From Clostridiales bacterium VE202-21 (GTDB lineage: Bacteria; Bacillota; Clostridia; Lachnospirales; Lachnospiraceae), in assembly GCA_000509105.1 (NCBI GenBank), contig BAIF02000062.1, positions 1 through 64,000 on the forward strand: DNA of 64,000 nucleotides, given 5' to 3'. Below are positions 33,593 to 42,993 of the stretch, piece after piece. A program made the translations under genes and the position numbers. Under the pieces are notes generated by a model. It saw only the letters and a list, made by a program, of their open reading frames with translations, made no database searches and was not told the DNA's origin. Each line of letters begins with the position of its first letter. The first letter of the stretch is position 1.

Positions 33593-34468
33593 TTACTGAT
33601 GCACGATCGAGGATAGGATCAGTCCGGCAAAGAATGCTATGATTGCGGTCAGGTAAACAAACCCGCAGACGATTAGTGTCGGGAAGTTGGGCACCAGGCC
33701 GGTGCGCGCATAGGTTACGATGACCGGAATAATGAAAATAGTGCTGATAACCGCCAGAAGAAGTGCAAAGGCGGAGAAGAATCCCAGCGGTTTGTAGCTT
33801 CTGCAAAGTCTTGCGATTGTGCGGAGCACCTTCATCCCGTCACTGTAAGTGTTCAGTTTAGACTCGCTGCCTTCGGGCCTGTCCCTGTATTCGATCACGA
33901 CATTTTCTACGCGCATATTTTTATCGACGGCGTGGATGCTCATCTCGGTTTCGATCTCGAATCCTTTTGAGAGTACCGGAAATGTCTTTACAAAATTGTA
34001 GCTGAAAGCGCGGTATCCGGTCATAATATCCTTGATATCATTTTTAAAGAGCAAATTGATTGCTTTTCGGACAAGAGAATTGCCGAAATTATGAAACGGT
34101 CGTTTGTTTTCTGTGAAATAGGTGGAGGAGAGTCTGTCACCAACCACCATATCAGCATTGCGGTTAAGAACCTTGTCCACCATGTCACGTCCGAATTCTG
34201 CTGGATATGTGTCGTCACCGTCAACCATTAAATATGCTTCTGCGTCAATTTCACGAAACATGCGGCGGATAACATTTCCTTTCCCCTGCTGGTACTCATG
34301 GCGGACAACGGCGCCGGCTTTTTTAGCCAGTATGGCAGTGTCATCTGAAGAATTGTTATCATATACGTATATCGTTGCCTCGGGAAGGGCTTCTTTCCAG
34401 TCGGTAACTACCTTGGTGACGGTCTTACCTTCATTATAGCACGGAATTAATACTGCGATTTTATCCAT
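33593..34468 (-). CDS. Family 2 glycosyltransferase with C-terminal membrane anchor
   Basis: A 291-aa GT-A enzyme. The N terminus reads VLIPCYNEGKTV, the DXD-type metal site is MVDGDDTYPAEF (about 97-107), and the acceptor region includes DIMTGYRAFS. Two membrane helices at about 228-250 and 262-286 anchor it, as in dolichol-phosphate-mannose-synthase-like and polyprenyl-phosphate sugar transferases. Its product may be a lipid-linked sugar used by a membrane glycosyltransferase such as the convergent 657-aa protein, which is inference. Confidence 0.9.
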   Translation of the reverse strand: MDKIAVLIPCYNEGKTVTKVVTDWKEALPEATIYVYDNNSSDDTAILAKKAGAVVRHEYQQGKGNVIRRMFREIDAEAYLMVDGDDTYPAEFGRDMVDKVLNRNADMVVGDRLSSTYFTENKRPFHNFGNSLVRKAINLLFKNDIKDIMTGYRAFSYNFVKTFPVLSKGFEIETEMSIHAVDKNMRVENVVIEYRDRPEGSESKLNTYSDGMKVLRTIARLCRSYKPLGFFSAFALLLAVISTIFIIPVIVTYARTGLVPNFPTLIVCGFVYLTAIIAFFAGLILSSIVHQ

Positions 34469-34616
34469 AATAAGTTAATCCCCCTAATTCATTTGTAAAA
34501 TCACTGATTTTATACTACACTATTGATTTATCATATGCAAGGATAAATCTTAAACTTAATTCTGTATCATTTGATATAACAGTGCAGACGGAGCTGTGCA
34601 ATTACTGCAGAATCTT

Positions 34617-34712
34617 ACTAAAGCAAGGTGGCTGCAGGCATCCAGCACTTCACCCCAGGCGAATTACAATGGGCTGGATGTATAACAGTTCAGGCCGGCC
34701 CCATCTGTTATC
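34617..34712 (+). repeat. Possible third, shortened copy of the ~140-bp repeat
   Basis: GGCTGCAGGCATC, then AGGCGAATTACAATGGGC, and a terminal hairpin whose arms are ATAACAG and CTGTTAT follow the same order as in copies A and B. Large parts are missing or changed, so the relation is tentative. No gene is seen in 34469-34834. Confidence 0.35.
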
Positions 34713-34834
34713 ATTTAATATAATGAAGTGAAACATGAGTAAAAGATAAAATAAATAGAGCAGTTGAAAAAAATGCCCCGCACTTTTATAATGAATAGGT
34801 GGCAAATGGAGTAAAAAGAGGTCAGTAGAAATTT

Positions 34835-35794
34835 ATGAAGTTTTATTACCGGGAACAGAATCAGTCTATTGAAATTATCAGATGTTTTGGATGCGACGGG
34901 AAAGTAATCCTGCCGGAGTATATTGACGGTTTGCCTGTGGAAAAGGTGGCTGCTTATACATTTTCTGACCGCAGGGACAATAAAGAACAGGAATTCCTGG
35001 TCTATGAGACGGAAGATCATGCCCTTTTTAAGGGCGAAGAAGAGCTTCTTGCCGGGTTGAATGTGGAAGAAATCATTTTTCCGGATACGGTGCGGGAAAT
35101 CGGTAATTATATATTTTATGGCTGCAAAAAATTGCGAAAGCTGGTATTCTCCGATGCGCTGGTACAGATCGGCGGCGGTGCTTTTACCGGCTGCGGGGGA
35201 CTGGCCTTCTTAAAGGTGCATATGAAGTCCGGCAGGCAGTCCTGCGTGAAGGAAATCTTAGGGGAACTGTGGCAGCGGATTGATGTTACGTTCTGCTATG
35301 AGCAGGAAGGCAGAAAAGCGGTTCTTGTGTTCCCGGAACATTATGAGGAAGCGGTGGAAAATACGCCGGCACGGATCTTATTTACACAGCATCATGGTTC
35401 CGGAAATAATTACAGACAGTGTTTTTATAATAAAGTAGTGGATTACCGCAAATATGACAGTCTTTTTTCGGTTGCCGCGGCATGGGATAAAGCAGATGTT
35501 CTGGCAGATATGGCATTGTGGCGGCTGGCCTGTCCATATGATTTGTCTGACAATCATAAGCGTTCCTATGAAAATATGTTAAGAGACAGGTATCAGGAAG
35601 TTGTGCCGTATCTAATAAAAAAAGAACGCTTTGATCAAATCAAATTATTTACGGCGCATGCGCTGTGGAATGCAGATATCTTGGAGTTTGCGCTGGAAAC
35701 AGCCGCAGAAATGGGCGGGACAGAGATCCTTAGTTATCTGATGAATGAGAAACAGAAATCTTTCCCGACGGTTAGAAAAGAGTTTAGGCTTTGA
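34835..35794 (+). CDS. BspA-type leucine-rich repeat protein
   Basis: A 319-aa protein without signal peptide. The first 130 residues contain LRR_5 (BspA-like) repeats, e.g. VILPEYIDGLPVEKVAAYTF and IIFPDTVREIGNYIFYGCKK followed by LRKLVFSDALVQIGGGAFTG. The C-terminal half is helical and may form ankyrin-like or TPR-like packing. Cytoplasmic location suggests a protein-binding adaptor, not a surface adhesin. Its stop codon is close to the VWA gene, whose start lies 60 bp on, and the AAA ATPase follows, so the three form an operon. Confidence 0.8.
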   Translation: MKFYYREQNQSIEIIRCFGCDGKVILPEYIDGLPVEKVAAYTFSDRRDNKEQEFLVYETEDHALFKGEEELLAGLNVEEIIFPDTVREIGNYIFYGCKKLRKLVFSDALVQIGGGAFTGCGGLAFLKVHMKSGRQSCVKEILGELWQRIDVTFCYEQEGRKAVLVFPEHYEEAVENTPARILFTQHHGSGNNYRQCFYNKVVDYRKYDSLFSVAAAWDKADVLADMALWRLACPYDLSDNHKRSYENMLRDRYQEVVPYLIKKERFDQIKLFTAHALWNADILEFALETAAEMGGTEILSYLMNEKQKSFPTVRKEFRL

Positions 35795-35853
35795 CGGGAG
35801 AGGTACGATATAATAAGAGTTTGCAGTGCACAGGAGAGAGGAGGGAACCGGCG

Positions 35854-37179
35854 GTGATTGAATTAGACAGTGAGCAGAAAAAGGAGATAGCAGTGCGCCT
35901 GGAGACGGTGGGGAATAAGATCCTTTTTGCGGCGCGGGATGAACTTTATCTGGGAATGCGTTTTCTGGATGTGGCGCTGAGCAGTTTCTTATATCAGATG
36001 GACATTACTGTAAATCCTTTTGGGACAGACGGGAACTCCATTTATTTCCATCCCCAGTATCTGGGTGGGATGTACAGGGAAAACAGGATTCTCGTAAATA
36101 GAGGTTATCTGCACATGGTATTCCATTGCATTTTCCGGCATATGGTCAAACGGGAACTGGATGACAGGTACTGGGACCTGAGCTGTGACATTGCGGTTGA
36201 ACATATGATAGATGGGAATCAGCACCGTTCCGTCCGGTTTTCGAGGAGCCTTCTTAGAAGAGAGACTTACCGCAGGCTGGAGGCGGAGAGGAAAGTGCTC
36301 AATGCAGAGCGGGTCTATGCACTGCTTATGGGCTGGAATTTGGAAGAGAAGGAACTGGCGCGCCTGGAGCAGGAATTTTATGTGGATGACCACAAGTATT
36401 GGGAAAATAAATACCCACAGCAGAAGCCGGATCCAAACCTGCAGCGGAAGTGGCAGGATATGAATGAGCGCATGGAAACGGATTTGGAGACATTTTCAAA
36501 AGAGTCATCCCAACAGGCGGGGGATCTGCTGGATCAGATAAAAATTGAGAACAGAGACCGGTATAATTATAAAGAGTTTTTGAGAAAGTTTGCGGTACTG
36601 CGGGAAGAAATCGGTGTGGATGCGGACAGTTTTGATTATTCTTTTTACAGTTACGGGCTGCGGCTTTATGGGAATATGCCTTTGATTGAGCCGCAGGAGA
36701 CAAAGGAAGTAAAGAAGATTTCGGAATTTGCAGTGGTGATCGATACTTCGATGTCCTGTTCAGGCAGCCTGGTAAGAAGGTTTTTGGAAGAGACGTATTC
36801 GGTATTGAGCGAAGAGGAGAGTTTCTTTAAAAAGGTAAATATTCATATGATACAATGTGATGAGAAAGTGCATTCGGACCAATGTATTACCAATGCCGAA
36901 GAGTTGGCAAAATATATGGAACATCTGACTCTGTATGGGGAAGGCGGGACGGATTACCGGCCGGCTTTTGCCTATGTGGATGCGCTGGTAGAGAAAGGGA
37001 GCTTTGAAGATCTGCGGGGGATTCTGTATTTTACGGATGGGTATGGCATATATCCCCGGAAAATGCCTGCTTATAAGACGGCATTTGTTTTTATGCAGGA
37101 TGATTACTGTGATACGGATGTACCGCCGTGGGCGATCAAACTGACATTGGGCCAGGAAGATCTGGAACAAAAAATGTAA
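35854..37179 (+). CDS. VWA-domain putative metallopeptidase (DUF2201-like)
   Basis: A 441-aa protein in two parts. The N-terminal domain has a helix with paired histidines (HMVFHCIFRHMVKRE) followed by DIAVEHMID, which fits the HxxxH-type zinc site of DUF2201-like proteins. The C-terminal VWA-like domain has the metal-adhesion motif DTSMS and a later GGTDYRP. The GTG at 35854 follows GGAGG by nine bases; a TTG at 35791 overlapping the LRR stop is an alternative. VWA plus MoxR-like ATPase pairs often act as metal- or cofactor-inserting or remodelling chaperones. Confidence 0.82.
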   Translation: MIELDSEQKKEIAVRLETVGNKILFAARDELYLGMRFLDVALSSFLYQMDITVNPFGTDGNSIYFHPQYLGGMYRENRILVNRGYLHMVFHCIFRHMVKRELDDRYWDLSCDIAVEHMIDGNQHRSVRFSRSLLRRETYRRLEAERKVLNAERVYALLMGWNLEEKELARLEQEFYVDDHKYWENKYPQQKPDPNLQRKWQDMNERMETDLETFSKESSQQAGDLLDQIKIENRDRYNYKEFLRKFAVLREEIGVDADSFDYSFYSYGLRLYGNMPLIEPQETKEVKKISEFAVVIDTSMSCSGSLVRRFLEETYSVLSEEESFFKKVNIHMIQCDEKVHSDQCITNAEELAKYMEHLTLYGEGGTDYRPAFAYVDALVEKGSFEDLRGILYFTDGYGIYPRKMPAYKTAFVFMQDDYCDTDVPPWAIKLTLGQEDLEQKM

Positions 37180-37199
37180 GCTGGAGGACAGGGAAAAGC

Positions 37200-38696
37200 A
37201 TGGATATAAAAAGGGCAAAACAGGAAATTAAAGATTCCATAGAAGCATATCTGGCGAAAGATGAGTTCGGTGAATACAGGATACCCGCCATCCGCCAGAG
37301 GCCGGTTCTGCTGATGGGGCCGCCCGGAATCGGGAAGACGCAGATTATGGAGCAGATTGCGAAGGAATGTCAGATTGGGCTGGTGGCCTATACCATCACC
37401 CATCATACGAGGCAGAGTGCGGTTGGGCTGCCGTTTATTAAGGAGAAGGTGTATGGAGGGAGGAATTACTCGGTAACCGAGTATACGATGAGCGAGATTA
37501 TCGCGTCGGTATATGAGAAAATTGAGCAGACCGGGATTGCAGAGGGAATTCTTTTTATTGATGAGATCAATTGTGTATCAGAAACACTGGCGCCGACGAT
37601 GCTTCAGTTTTTGCAGGGCAAGACCTTTGGAAATCAGAAGGTGCCGGAGGGCTGGATTATCGTGGCTGCGGGAAACCCGCCGGAGTATAACAAGTCTGTC
37701 CGGGAGTTTGATGTCGTGACGCTGGACCGGATCAAGAAGATTGATGTGGAAGAAAACTTCGATGTCTGGAAGGAATATGCATACAGGCAGGGGATCCACC
37801 CGGCTGTGATATCCTATCTGGAACTCAGAAAAGAGAACTTTTACCGGATTGAAACAACGGTGGATGGCAGATACTTTGCAACGGCCCGGGGGTGGGAAGA
37901 TCTTTCCCAGCTGATTCAGGTTTATGAAAGCCTGCACAAAACGGTGGACAGGGATGTGGTGTACCAGTATATCCAGCACCGCACAATTTCCAAAGATTTC
38001 GCAAATTATCTAGAGCTCTATTACAAATACAAACAGGATTATGGCGTGGAGGATATTCTGGTAGGAAAGTGGAGTACGGCAACCCTGCAGAAGGTAAAGG
38101 CGGCCCCGTTTGATGAGCATCTGAGTATCGTCAGCCTGTTGAATGGTAAACTCTGCGAGTTATTTACCGAATGTTATATGACAGATGCCTACGTGACAAA
38201 ACTTTACGAGTATCTGATCTACTACAGGGAGAACCAGGTCACTTCCATGGTAGAGGATATCTGGCATTTGGCGGAAAAAGATCTGGAAGAACAGATGCGT
38301 TCAGAACTGCTGACCCGACGGGATGAATTGGTTTTAAAACGAGTCATTGCGGCGCTTGAGAGATTTGCCATAAGTATCAAAGGCGAATTATTTATCGGGG
38401 ACGGTGTGTTCGATGAGGTCAAGGCACTTTTTGAAAAAGAAGTGGATAAGCGGGAAGACGAAATAGACCATACAGCCCGGACACTGCAATATGTATTCGA
38501 TTTTTTGGAAGATGCATTTGGACAAAGCCAGGAGATGGTCGCGTTTATAACAGAACTGAATGCAAACTATTATAGTGTCTGGTTTATCAAAGAGAATGGA
38601 AGCGACAGTTACTACCGGTATAATAAGGGGCTGCTGTTTGACGAAAGGCATCATGATATTGTACGCCAGATGGACGGCGTGGAAGGAATGCTGTAA
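37200..38696 (+). CDS. MoxR-like AAA ATPase
   Basis: A 498-aa ATPase with Walker A GPPGIGKT (40-47), Walker B ILFIDE (117-122), a sensor 1 region (IIVAAGNPPEYN) and an arginine-containing helix after DVVTLDRIKKID, as in the AAA_5/MoxR group. The C-terminal 200 residues are helical and have no recognised domain. The gene begins 20 bp after the VWA gene. The likely role is ATP-driven remodelling of a client selected by the VWA and LRR partners; the client is unknown. Confidence 0.88.
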   Translation: MDIKRAKQEIKDSIEAYLAKDEFGEYRIPAIRQRPVLLMGPPGIGKTQIMEQIAKECQIGLVAYTITHHTRQSAVGLPFIKEKVYGGRNYSVTEYTMSEIIASVYEKIEQTGIAEGILFIDEINCVSETLAPTMLQFLQGKTFGNQKVPEGWIIVAAGNPPEYNKSVREFDVVTLDRIKKIDVEENFDVWKEYAYRQGIHPAVISYLELRKENFYRIETTVDGRYFATARGWEDLSQLIQVYESLHKTVDRDVVYQYIQHRTISKDFANYLELYYKYKQDYGVEDILVGKWSTATLQKVKAAPFDEHLSIVSLLNGKLCELFTECYMTDAYVTKLYEYLIYYRENQVTSMVEDIWHLAEKDLEEQMRSELLTRRDELVLKRVIAALERFAISIKGELFIGDGVFDEVKALFEKEVDKREDEIDHTARTLQYVFDFLEDAFGQSQEMVAFITELNANYYSVWFIKENGSDSYYRYNKGLLFDERHHDIVRQMDGVEGML

Positions 38697-38732
38697 AGGG
38701 GTCTGACCCCTTTGCGTGCCATTTTCAGAATA
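38694..38732. repeat. GGGGTCAGACCCC palindromic repeat, copy 5
   Basis: TAAAGGGGTCTGACCCCTTTGCG begins with the TAA stop codon of the AAA ATPase gene and is followed by TGCCATTTTCAGAATAG, the reversed leader segment of this family. Confidence 0.88.
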
Positions 38733-38760
38733 GTTTAACAATTTGAGAAGGAGATGAAGT

Positions 38761-39645
38761 ATGATTAAAGTTATTGCATCGGATATGGACGGCACGCTGT
38801 TGAATGATGACCACCGGCTGGCGCCGGAGACACTGGAGGCGGTACGCCGGGCGTGTGCTGCGGGCATACGTTTTATGCTTGCAACGGGGAGAAACTTCCG
38901 GGGAGCCATGGAAGTTATTAAAGACGCAGACCTGTACTGTGATTACATAGTGGGAAGTGGAGCTGAGGTGCGCAATCCGGAAAAACAGGTCGTATTTACG
39001 GCGCCGATTGATCTGGATTTGTGTGCGGAAATCTATGAAACACTGCAAAAATATCCGGTATCTCTTGTTTTCTCTACGGATGATTATGATTACAGGATTG
39101 GAACTGAAGCGGAAATTGAGGAGAGTTTTATCCGGCAGCTTAAGGTGTTTCATCTGGATAAAGACATCAATGAAGTACAGGCTAAAAAGGAGCCTTTATA
39201 TGAGCAGATTAAAAAAATGACAAAGAAGATTTCTGATTTTGAAGAACTAAGGGCAGCAGGAGTGCCGGTATATAAGATCTTCCTGTTTTCCGGTGATATT
39301 CCTATGTTGAAAAGGATATGGGCGGAACTGGAACAGAACAAAGATATCGCAGTGGCGTCTTCTTTCGAAACAAATTTGGAGATTACGGATGTGAAGGCGC
39401 AGAAAGGCCCCGTGCTCAAACAGTATATTGAGTCACTGGGATATAAGATGGATGAAGTGATGGTGCTGGGAGACAGCATGAATGATTATTCCATGTTGTC
39501 CATGGATTTTGGGGCTACTGTGGCTATGGAAAATGCCGTGCCTGAGGTAAAGGCCGCGGCCGGATATGTGACAAAATCGAATGAAGACCTGGGAGCTGCG
39601 CATGCTATCTATAAAATTCTGGAACAGTATGGGGCAGGTAACTGA
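38761..39645 (+). CDS. Cof-type HAD family phosphatase
   Basis: A 294-aa HAD hydrolase of subfamily IIB. Motif I is DMDGTLLND, motif II LATGRNFRG, the lysine is in KGPVLKQY and motif IV is VLGDSMNDYSML. A cap domain occupies about residues 85-190. It probably acts on a sugar phosphate or a flavin/pyridoxal phosphate, but the substrate cannot be read from the sequence. AAGGAG lies seven bases before the ATG. It ends 4 bp from the convergent GHKL kinase gene. Confidence 0.93.
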   Translation: MIKVIASDMDGTLLNDDHRLAPETLEAVRRACAAGIRFMLATGRNFRGAMEVIKDADLYCDYIVGSGAEVRNPEKQVVFTAPIDLDLCAEIYETLQKYPVSLVFSTDDYDYRIGTEAEIEESFIRQLKVFHLDKDINEVQAKKEPLYEQIKKMTKKISDFEELRAAGVPVYKIFLFSGDIPMLKRIWAELEQNKDIAVASSFETNLEITDVKAQKGPVLKQYIESLGYKMDEVMVLGDSMNDYSMLSMDFGATVAMENAVPEVKAAAGYVTKSNEDLGAAHAIYKILEQYGAGN

Positions 39646-39649
39646 AACA

Positions 39650-41278
39650 TTATACAGTTCCCAGTTTCTGTATATCTAACATGATGGTGACAAGAAAACA
39701 GTCTCCCTTATCCATACTTTGAATATCTCCGTTGTATTTATTCACAATGGTTCTGATAATCTGGAGTCCAAGCCCATGCCCGTCCCCTTTTGCAGAAATA
39801 AAATCTAATTTCTCCGGGTGCTCCAAAGGTGATTTAGAATTCTTAACATCCACAATCCAAAAATTTGCCCGTTCCTGCATACAGATATTCAACAGGCGTT
39901 TGTCCTGCGGTACCCGGAGACATGCTTCGATTCCGTTGTCTATGAGATTCACCAGCAGACCGGTGATTTCTACGGACTGCAGCGAACACTCTGGCGGAAT
40001 ATAAATATGCCAGTTTGTGGAAATATGATTCTGGATACAATACTGGTATTTGGCATTCAGCATCGTATTGACCACGGGCTGTGGTGTGAAGGATTTTAGT
40101 TCTTGAGCAGGCGGTATACTACCTTCTAATGGTAGATTTTCGACCATACCCATCATATCTTCCCACTGTTTTCTGAATGTTTGGGCGCCTTCCAGCGTCT
40201 GAAGGGCTCTGTGCCTTTTGTATTCCAGATATGCGCCAAAACAGACTACGACACAGGCAATCGCGAATAGGATGAAAAACCAGTAAAAAGCCGTCCATTC
40301 GTACACGGTGTACCGATGATCCATAAAAGGAAAGAATATTTCCCACAATATAAAGACTCCAAGGAAGGAAAGAATAAGAAGCGGGATGAGTTTTCGGAAA
40401 ATCCCGCTTTTTGCATCCCCAGAAGTGGTATCCTTCCCAAACGAGGTCAGGATACAGTCAAATAACTGCAGAAGAGACTGCTTGTACTGTTGCTCTTCCT
40501 GTTCCAGATGGCTTTGGGACAAATTCCCCAACACCTGCAGATGATTGGCAAGATCGTGGCGGAGCTGATGGACGGCATCCTTCTGGATTTGAATATTCTG
40601 ATAAAAAGAATATTCCTCCTGCAGTATCCGCTCATAATGCTTCCGCAGCTGGTAAGCCTGCTTTTGCCGGTACCAGACAAAAACAACCAGAAAAATAAAT
40701 AGTATCGTTCCGGAAGCGATCGTACTGGCCAGTACGGTTAAGCTTCCATTGGTAAGACGCATAAACAGCCCCATCGCCAGATCGAGCAGCAATACCGCCG
40801 CGAACAGGAACTTCATGACAGTGTAGGGGACGCGGTCGAAAAGCTTCAGCTGCAGGATCCCCAATACGCAAAAGAATGCAATACAAGACAGCAATGTTGG
40901 AAACAAAGTATTCTCCAGGAATGCCATACCCTGGAGGAAATACCGCCAATTGCCGAGCACAAGTCCCTCGATGGTTGTGAAACCGGAAAAAATGCAGTTG
41001 AACAGGATGAAATGTACCATATATTTTACGAAATAATACATTCCCCGTCCGGTGAAGAGATAGCAGACTGCCAGCTGGATCAGGAAACGGAAAAGCTCGC
41101 TGACAGCGGCAATCTGCCAGTCACCATGGTAAGTGGTTGTAATAGAAATACTTGCGGGCAGGAAAAATGCAGTTGTAAACGCAAGTACAAACGAAAGACG
41201 CTGTTCGACATCCGGGCTTATTAAATAGATTATCAGGGAAGTTATCAGGGTTAGCCTGATGATATTATATAGAACCAT
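39650..41278 (-). CDS. GHKL sensor histidine kinase with a membrane hairpin inside the catalytic region
   Basis: A 542-aa kinase. Six hydrophobic segments fill residues 1-205. The H-box LRHDLANHLQVLGNL (H241) follows, as in LytTR-partner kinases. Unusually, two further membrane helices (about 297-316 and 327-350) come next, and only then a helix with TPQPVVNTMLNAK, the N-box (LLVNLIDNGIEA, N448) and a G-box (GDGHGLGL, 498-505). The histidine and ATPase parts are therefore separated by a membrane hairpin. The partner is the LytTR regulator 28 bp upstream. Ligand unknown; a quorum peptide would be typical for the class. Confidence 0.85.
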   Translation of the reverse strand: MVLYNIIRLTLITSLIIYLISPDVEQRLSFVLAFTTAFFLPASISITTTYHGDWQIAAVSELFRFLIQLAVCYLFTGRGMYYFVKYMVHFILFNCIFSGFTTIEGLVLGNWRYFLQGMAFLENTLFPTLLSCIAFFCVLGILQLKLFDRVPYTVMKFLFAAVLLLDLAMGLFMRLTNGSLTVLASTIASGTILFIFLVVFVWYRQKQAYQLRKHYERILQEEYSFYQNIQIQKDAVHQLRHDLANHLQVLGNLSQSHLEQEEQQYKQSLLQLFDCILTSFGKDTTSGDAKSGIFRKLIPLLILSFLGVFILWEIFFPFMDHRYTVYEWTAFYWFFILFAIACVVVCFGAYLEYKRHRALQTLEGAQTFRKQWEDMMGMVENLPLEGSIPPAQELKSFTPQPVVNTMLNAKYQYCIQNHISTNWHIYIPPECSLQSVEITGLLVNLIDNGIEACLRVPQDKRLLNICMQERANFWIVDVKNSKSPLEHPEKLDFISAKGDGHGLGLQIIRTIVNKYNGDIQSMDKGDCFLVTIMLDIQKLGTV

Positions 41279-41306
41279 AACATTTTCCTTTTACGAGGTA
41301 TTCGTT

Positions 41307-42023
41307 TTATGTATTATAATCTTCCGTACTAAAAAAGCGTAGAAATTCTTCTCTTGACTTCTTATATCTGGAGCGGCTTACCGGTATCTCGGCCTGATTC
41401 AGCAGAATAATCTTCTGCGCCGTAAAATTCTGGATATAATTCATATTGACCACATAGCTTTTATGGCAGGATAAAAAACAGCCGGGAAGTTTTTCCTTCA
41501 GCTCAATCAGTTTCATATAAACCGTAAATTTTTCTTCCGATGTATATACATGCAGCCGGCGCTTTTCACTTTCTATGTAACAGATCTCGCTGCTTTTTAA
41601 TGTGAAGATCCTGCCGTTGCTCTGCAGGGCAACTGGCTTATCCTGGCAGCAGTCCATATACTCAAGGGCCCGTTCTATTGCCGCCGTAAGCTTGTCCGTA
41701 TCGACAGGTTTCACAAGAAAATAGGCGGGGTGTATGGTAAAGATATCTCGGGCATAGTCCAGATATCCGGTGATCAATACAATCGCAATCCAGGGATAAC
41801 GGGTCTGAATGTCAGAAGCCAGACAGATGCCATTTTCAGTTCCAAATTGAATATCCATAAATAGAATATCCGGCAGAGAAGCGGAAGTTTCTAAATATAA
41901 ACGCAGGTCACCGGGGGCAAGAAACGTTTTGATATCCCAGTTTTCAGGAAGAATATGGGACAGACGCAAGCTGAGATCCTCCAGGATGCTCTTATCGTCG
42001 TCGCAGATCAGCAGTGTTTTCAA
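41307..42023 (-). CDS. LytTR family response regulator
   Basis: A 238-aa regulator with a receiver domain (ICDDDKS at the N terminus, phospho-acceptor in DILFMDIQFG) and a C-terminal LytTR DNA-binding domain (SSEICYIESEKRRLHVYT, then CHKSYVVNMNYI). The best start is TTG at 42023 with GGAGG eight bases upstream; the earlier ATG and GTG lie within or too near the ribosome site. It is paired with the GHKL kinase and is divergent from sortase B. Confidence 0.92.
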   Translation of the reverse strand: MKTLLICDDDKSILEDLSLRLSHILPENWDIKTFLAPGDLRLYLETSASLPDILFMDIQFGTENGICLASDIQTRYPWIAIVLITGYLDYARDIFTIHPAYFLVKPVDTDKLTAAIERALEYMDCCQDKPVALQSNGRIFTLKSSEICYIESEKRRLHVYTSEEKFTVYMKLIELKEKLPGCFLSCHKSYVVNMNYIQNFTAQKIILLNQAEIPVSRSRYKKSREEFLRFFSTEDYNT

Positions 42024-42216
42024 TAGCATCACCTCCTCTGTCTCAATATACTTATTTTACCATACCGCGCAGATAGAAGGAATGGATAAAAGCTATTTTT
42101 GTGATTTTTGCAAATTCCTATATTTAGAATGTTTTTAAGGCAGAGATATGGTACAATAATCAGGATTGGAACGCTGTTAGAACGGATGAAGAGACTGGGA
42201 AGAGGAGAAACACGCG

Positions 42217-42993
42217 ATGAGTAAGAAAAAAAGGCATAAAAAGGAAAGCTCTGTTGGAGAAGTCATATCTACCGCCATATTGATTATTGCAATATGCGTA
42301 TTTGTGTTTTGCGCGTATCAGCTTACCATAATGCTGGTACCTTATTATTCAGGCGGAAAAGAATATGACGATGTGAAGAAATTGGCGCTTTCGGTTGAAA
42401 AGAACGAGGAGGAGGACGGGGAACCGGGGTATACTGTGGATTTTGATGCACTGTTGAAAGAAAATCCGGATACCGTAGCATGGATTAGGTTTGATGAGCC
42501 CTCAGTAATCAGCTATCCTGTTGTAAAAAGTGCAGATAACAAAGAGTATCTGACAAAAACATTTACAGCCAATGACAACAAGCTGGGTGCAATATTTATG
42601 GATATGCGAAACGCCACGAACCTCAGCGACAGAAACACATTCATATACGGACACAATCTGAAAGTGGGCGGAGAGATGTTTTCCCAGCTGAGCGAGTACG
42701 CCAGTGAGGAATTCTGCAAGGCACATCCGTACTTCTACATTTATACCCCGGAAGGAGAGTCCAAGTATCAGGTATTCTCCGCAGGAACCGTGAAAGATAC
42801 GGCCGACAATTACAAACTAACTTATCTGAATGATGAGGAATTCTCCAGCTATCTCCAGCTTTGCAAAGAGTCTTCAAACTATCAGGTGGATGTAGAGGTG
42901 AATGGCCAGTCCAGGATTGTTAGCTTGTCAACATGCACCAATGTAAACGATGACGAGCGCTTCCTGCTCCAGGGAGTTCTTGTGGAAGAGTAA
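42217..42993 (+). CDS. srtB: Class B sortase
   Basis: A 258-aa sortase. A basic N terminus and one membrane helix (about 18-42) anchor it outside the cell. The catalytic triad is visible: H146 in IYGHNLKVGGEMFS, C240 in SLSTCTN and R248 in DERFLL. It should attach a surface protein with a sorting signal to the wall or build a pilus. No substrate gene with an LPXTG/NPQTN-like signal was seen next to it. AGAGGAG precedes the ATG. Stop codon and palindromic repeat copy 6 are fused. Confidence 0.92.
   Translation: MSKKKRHKKESSVGEVISTAILIIAICVFVFCAYQLTIMLVPYYSGGKEYDDVKKLALSVEKNEEEDGEPGYTVDFDALLKENPDTVAWIRFDEPSVISYPVVKSADNKEYLTKTFTANDNKLGAIFMDMRNATNLSDRNTFIYGHNLKVGGEMFSQLSEYASEEFCKAHPYFYIYTPEGESKYQVFSAGTVKDTADNYKLTYLNDEEFSSYLQLCKESSNYQVDVEVNGQSRIVSLSTCTNVNDDERFLLQGVLVEE

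Noticed and set aside
35791-35853. Upstream TTG start for the VWA gene, overlapping the LRR stop
   Set aside because: The extension is not family-like, and the GTG at 35854 has a clear GGAGG site.
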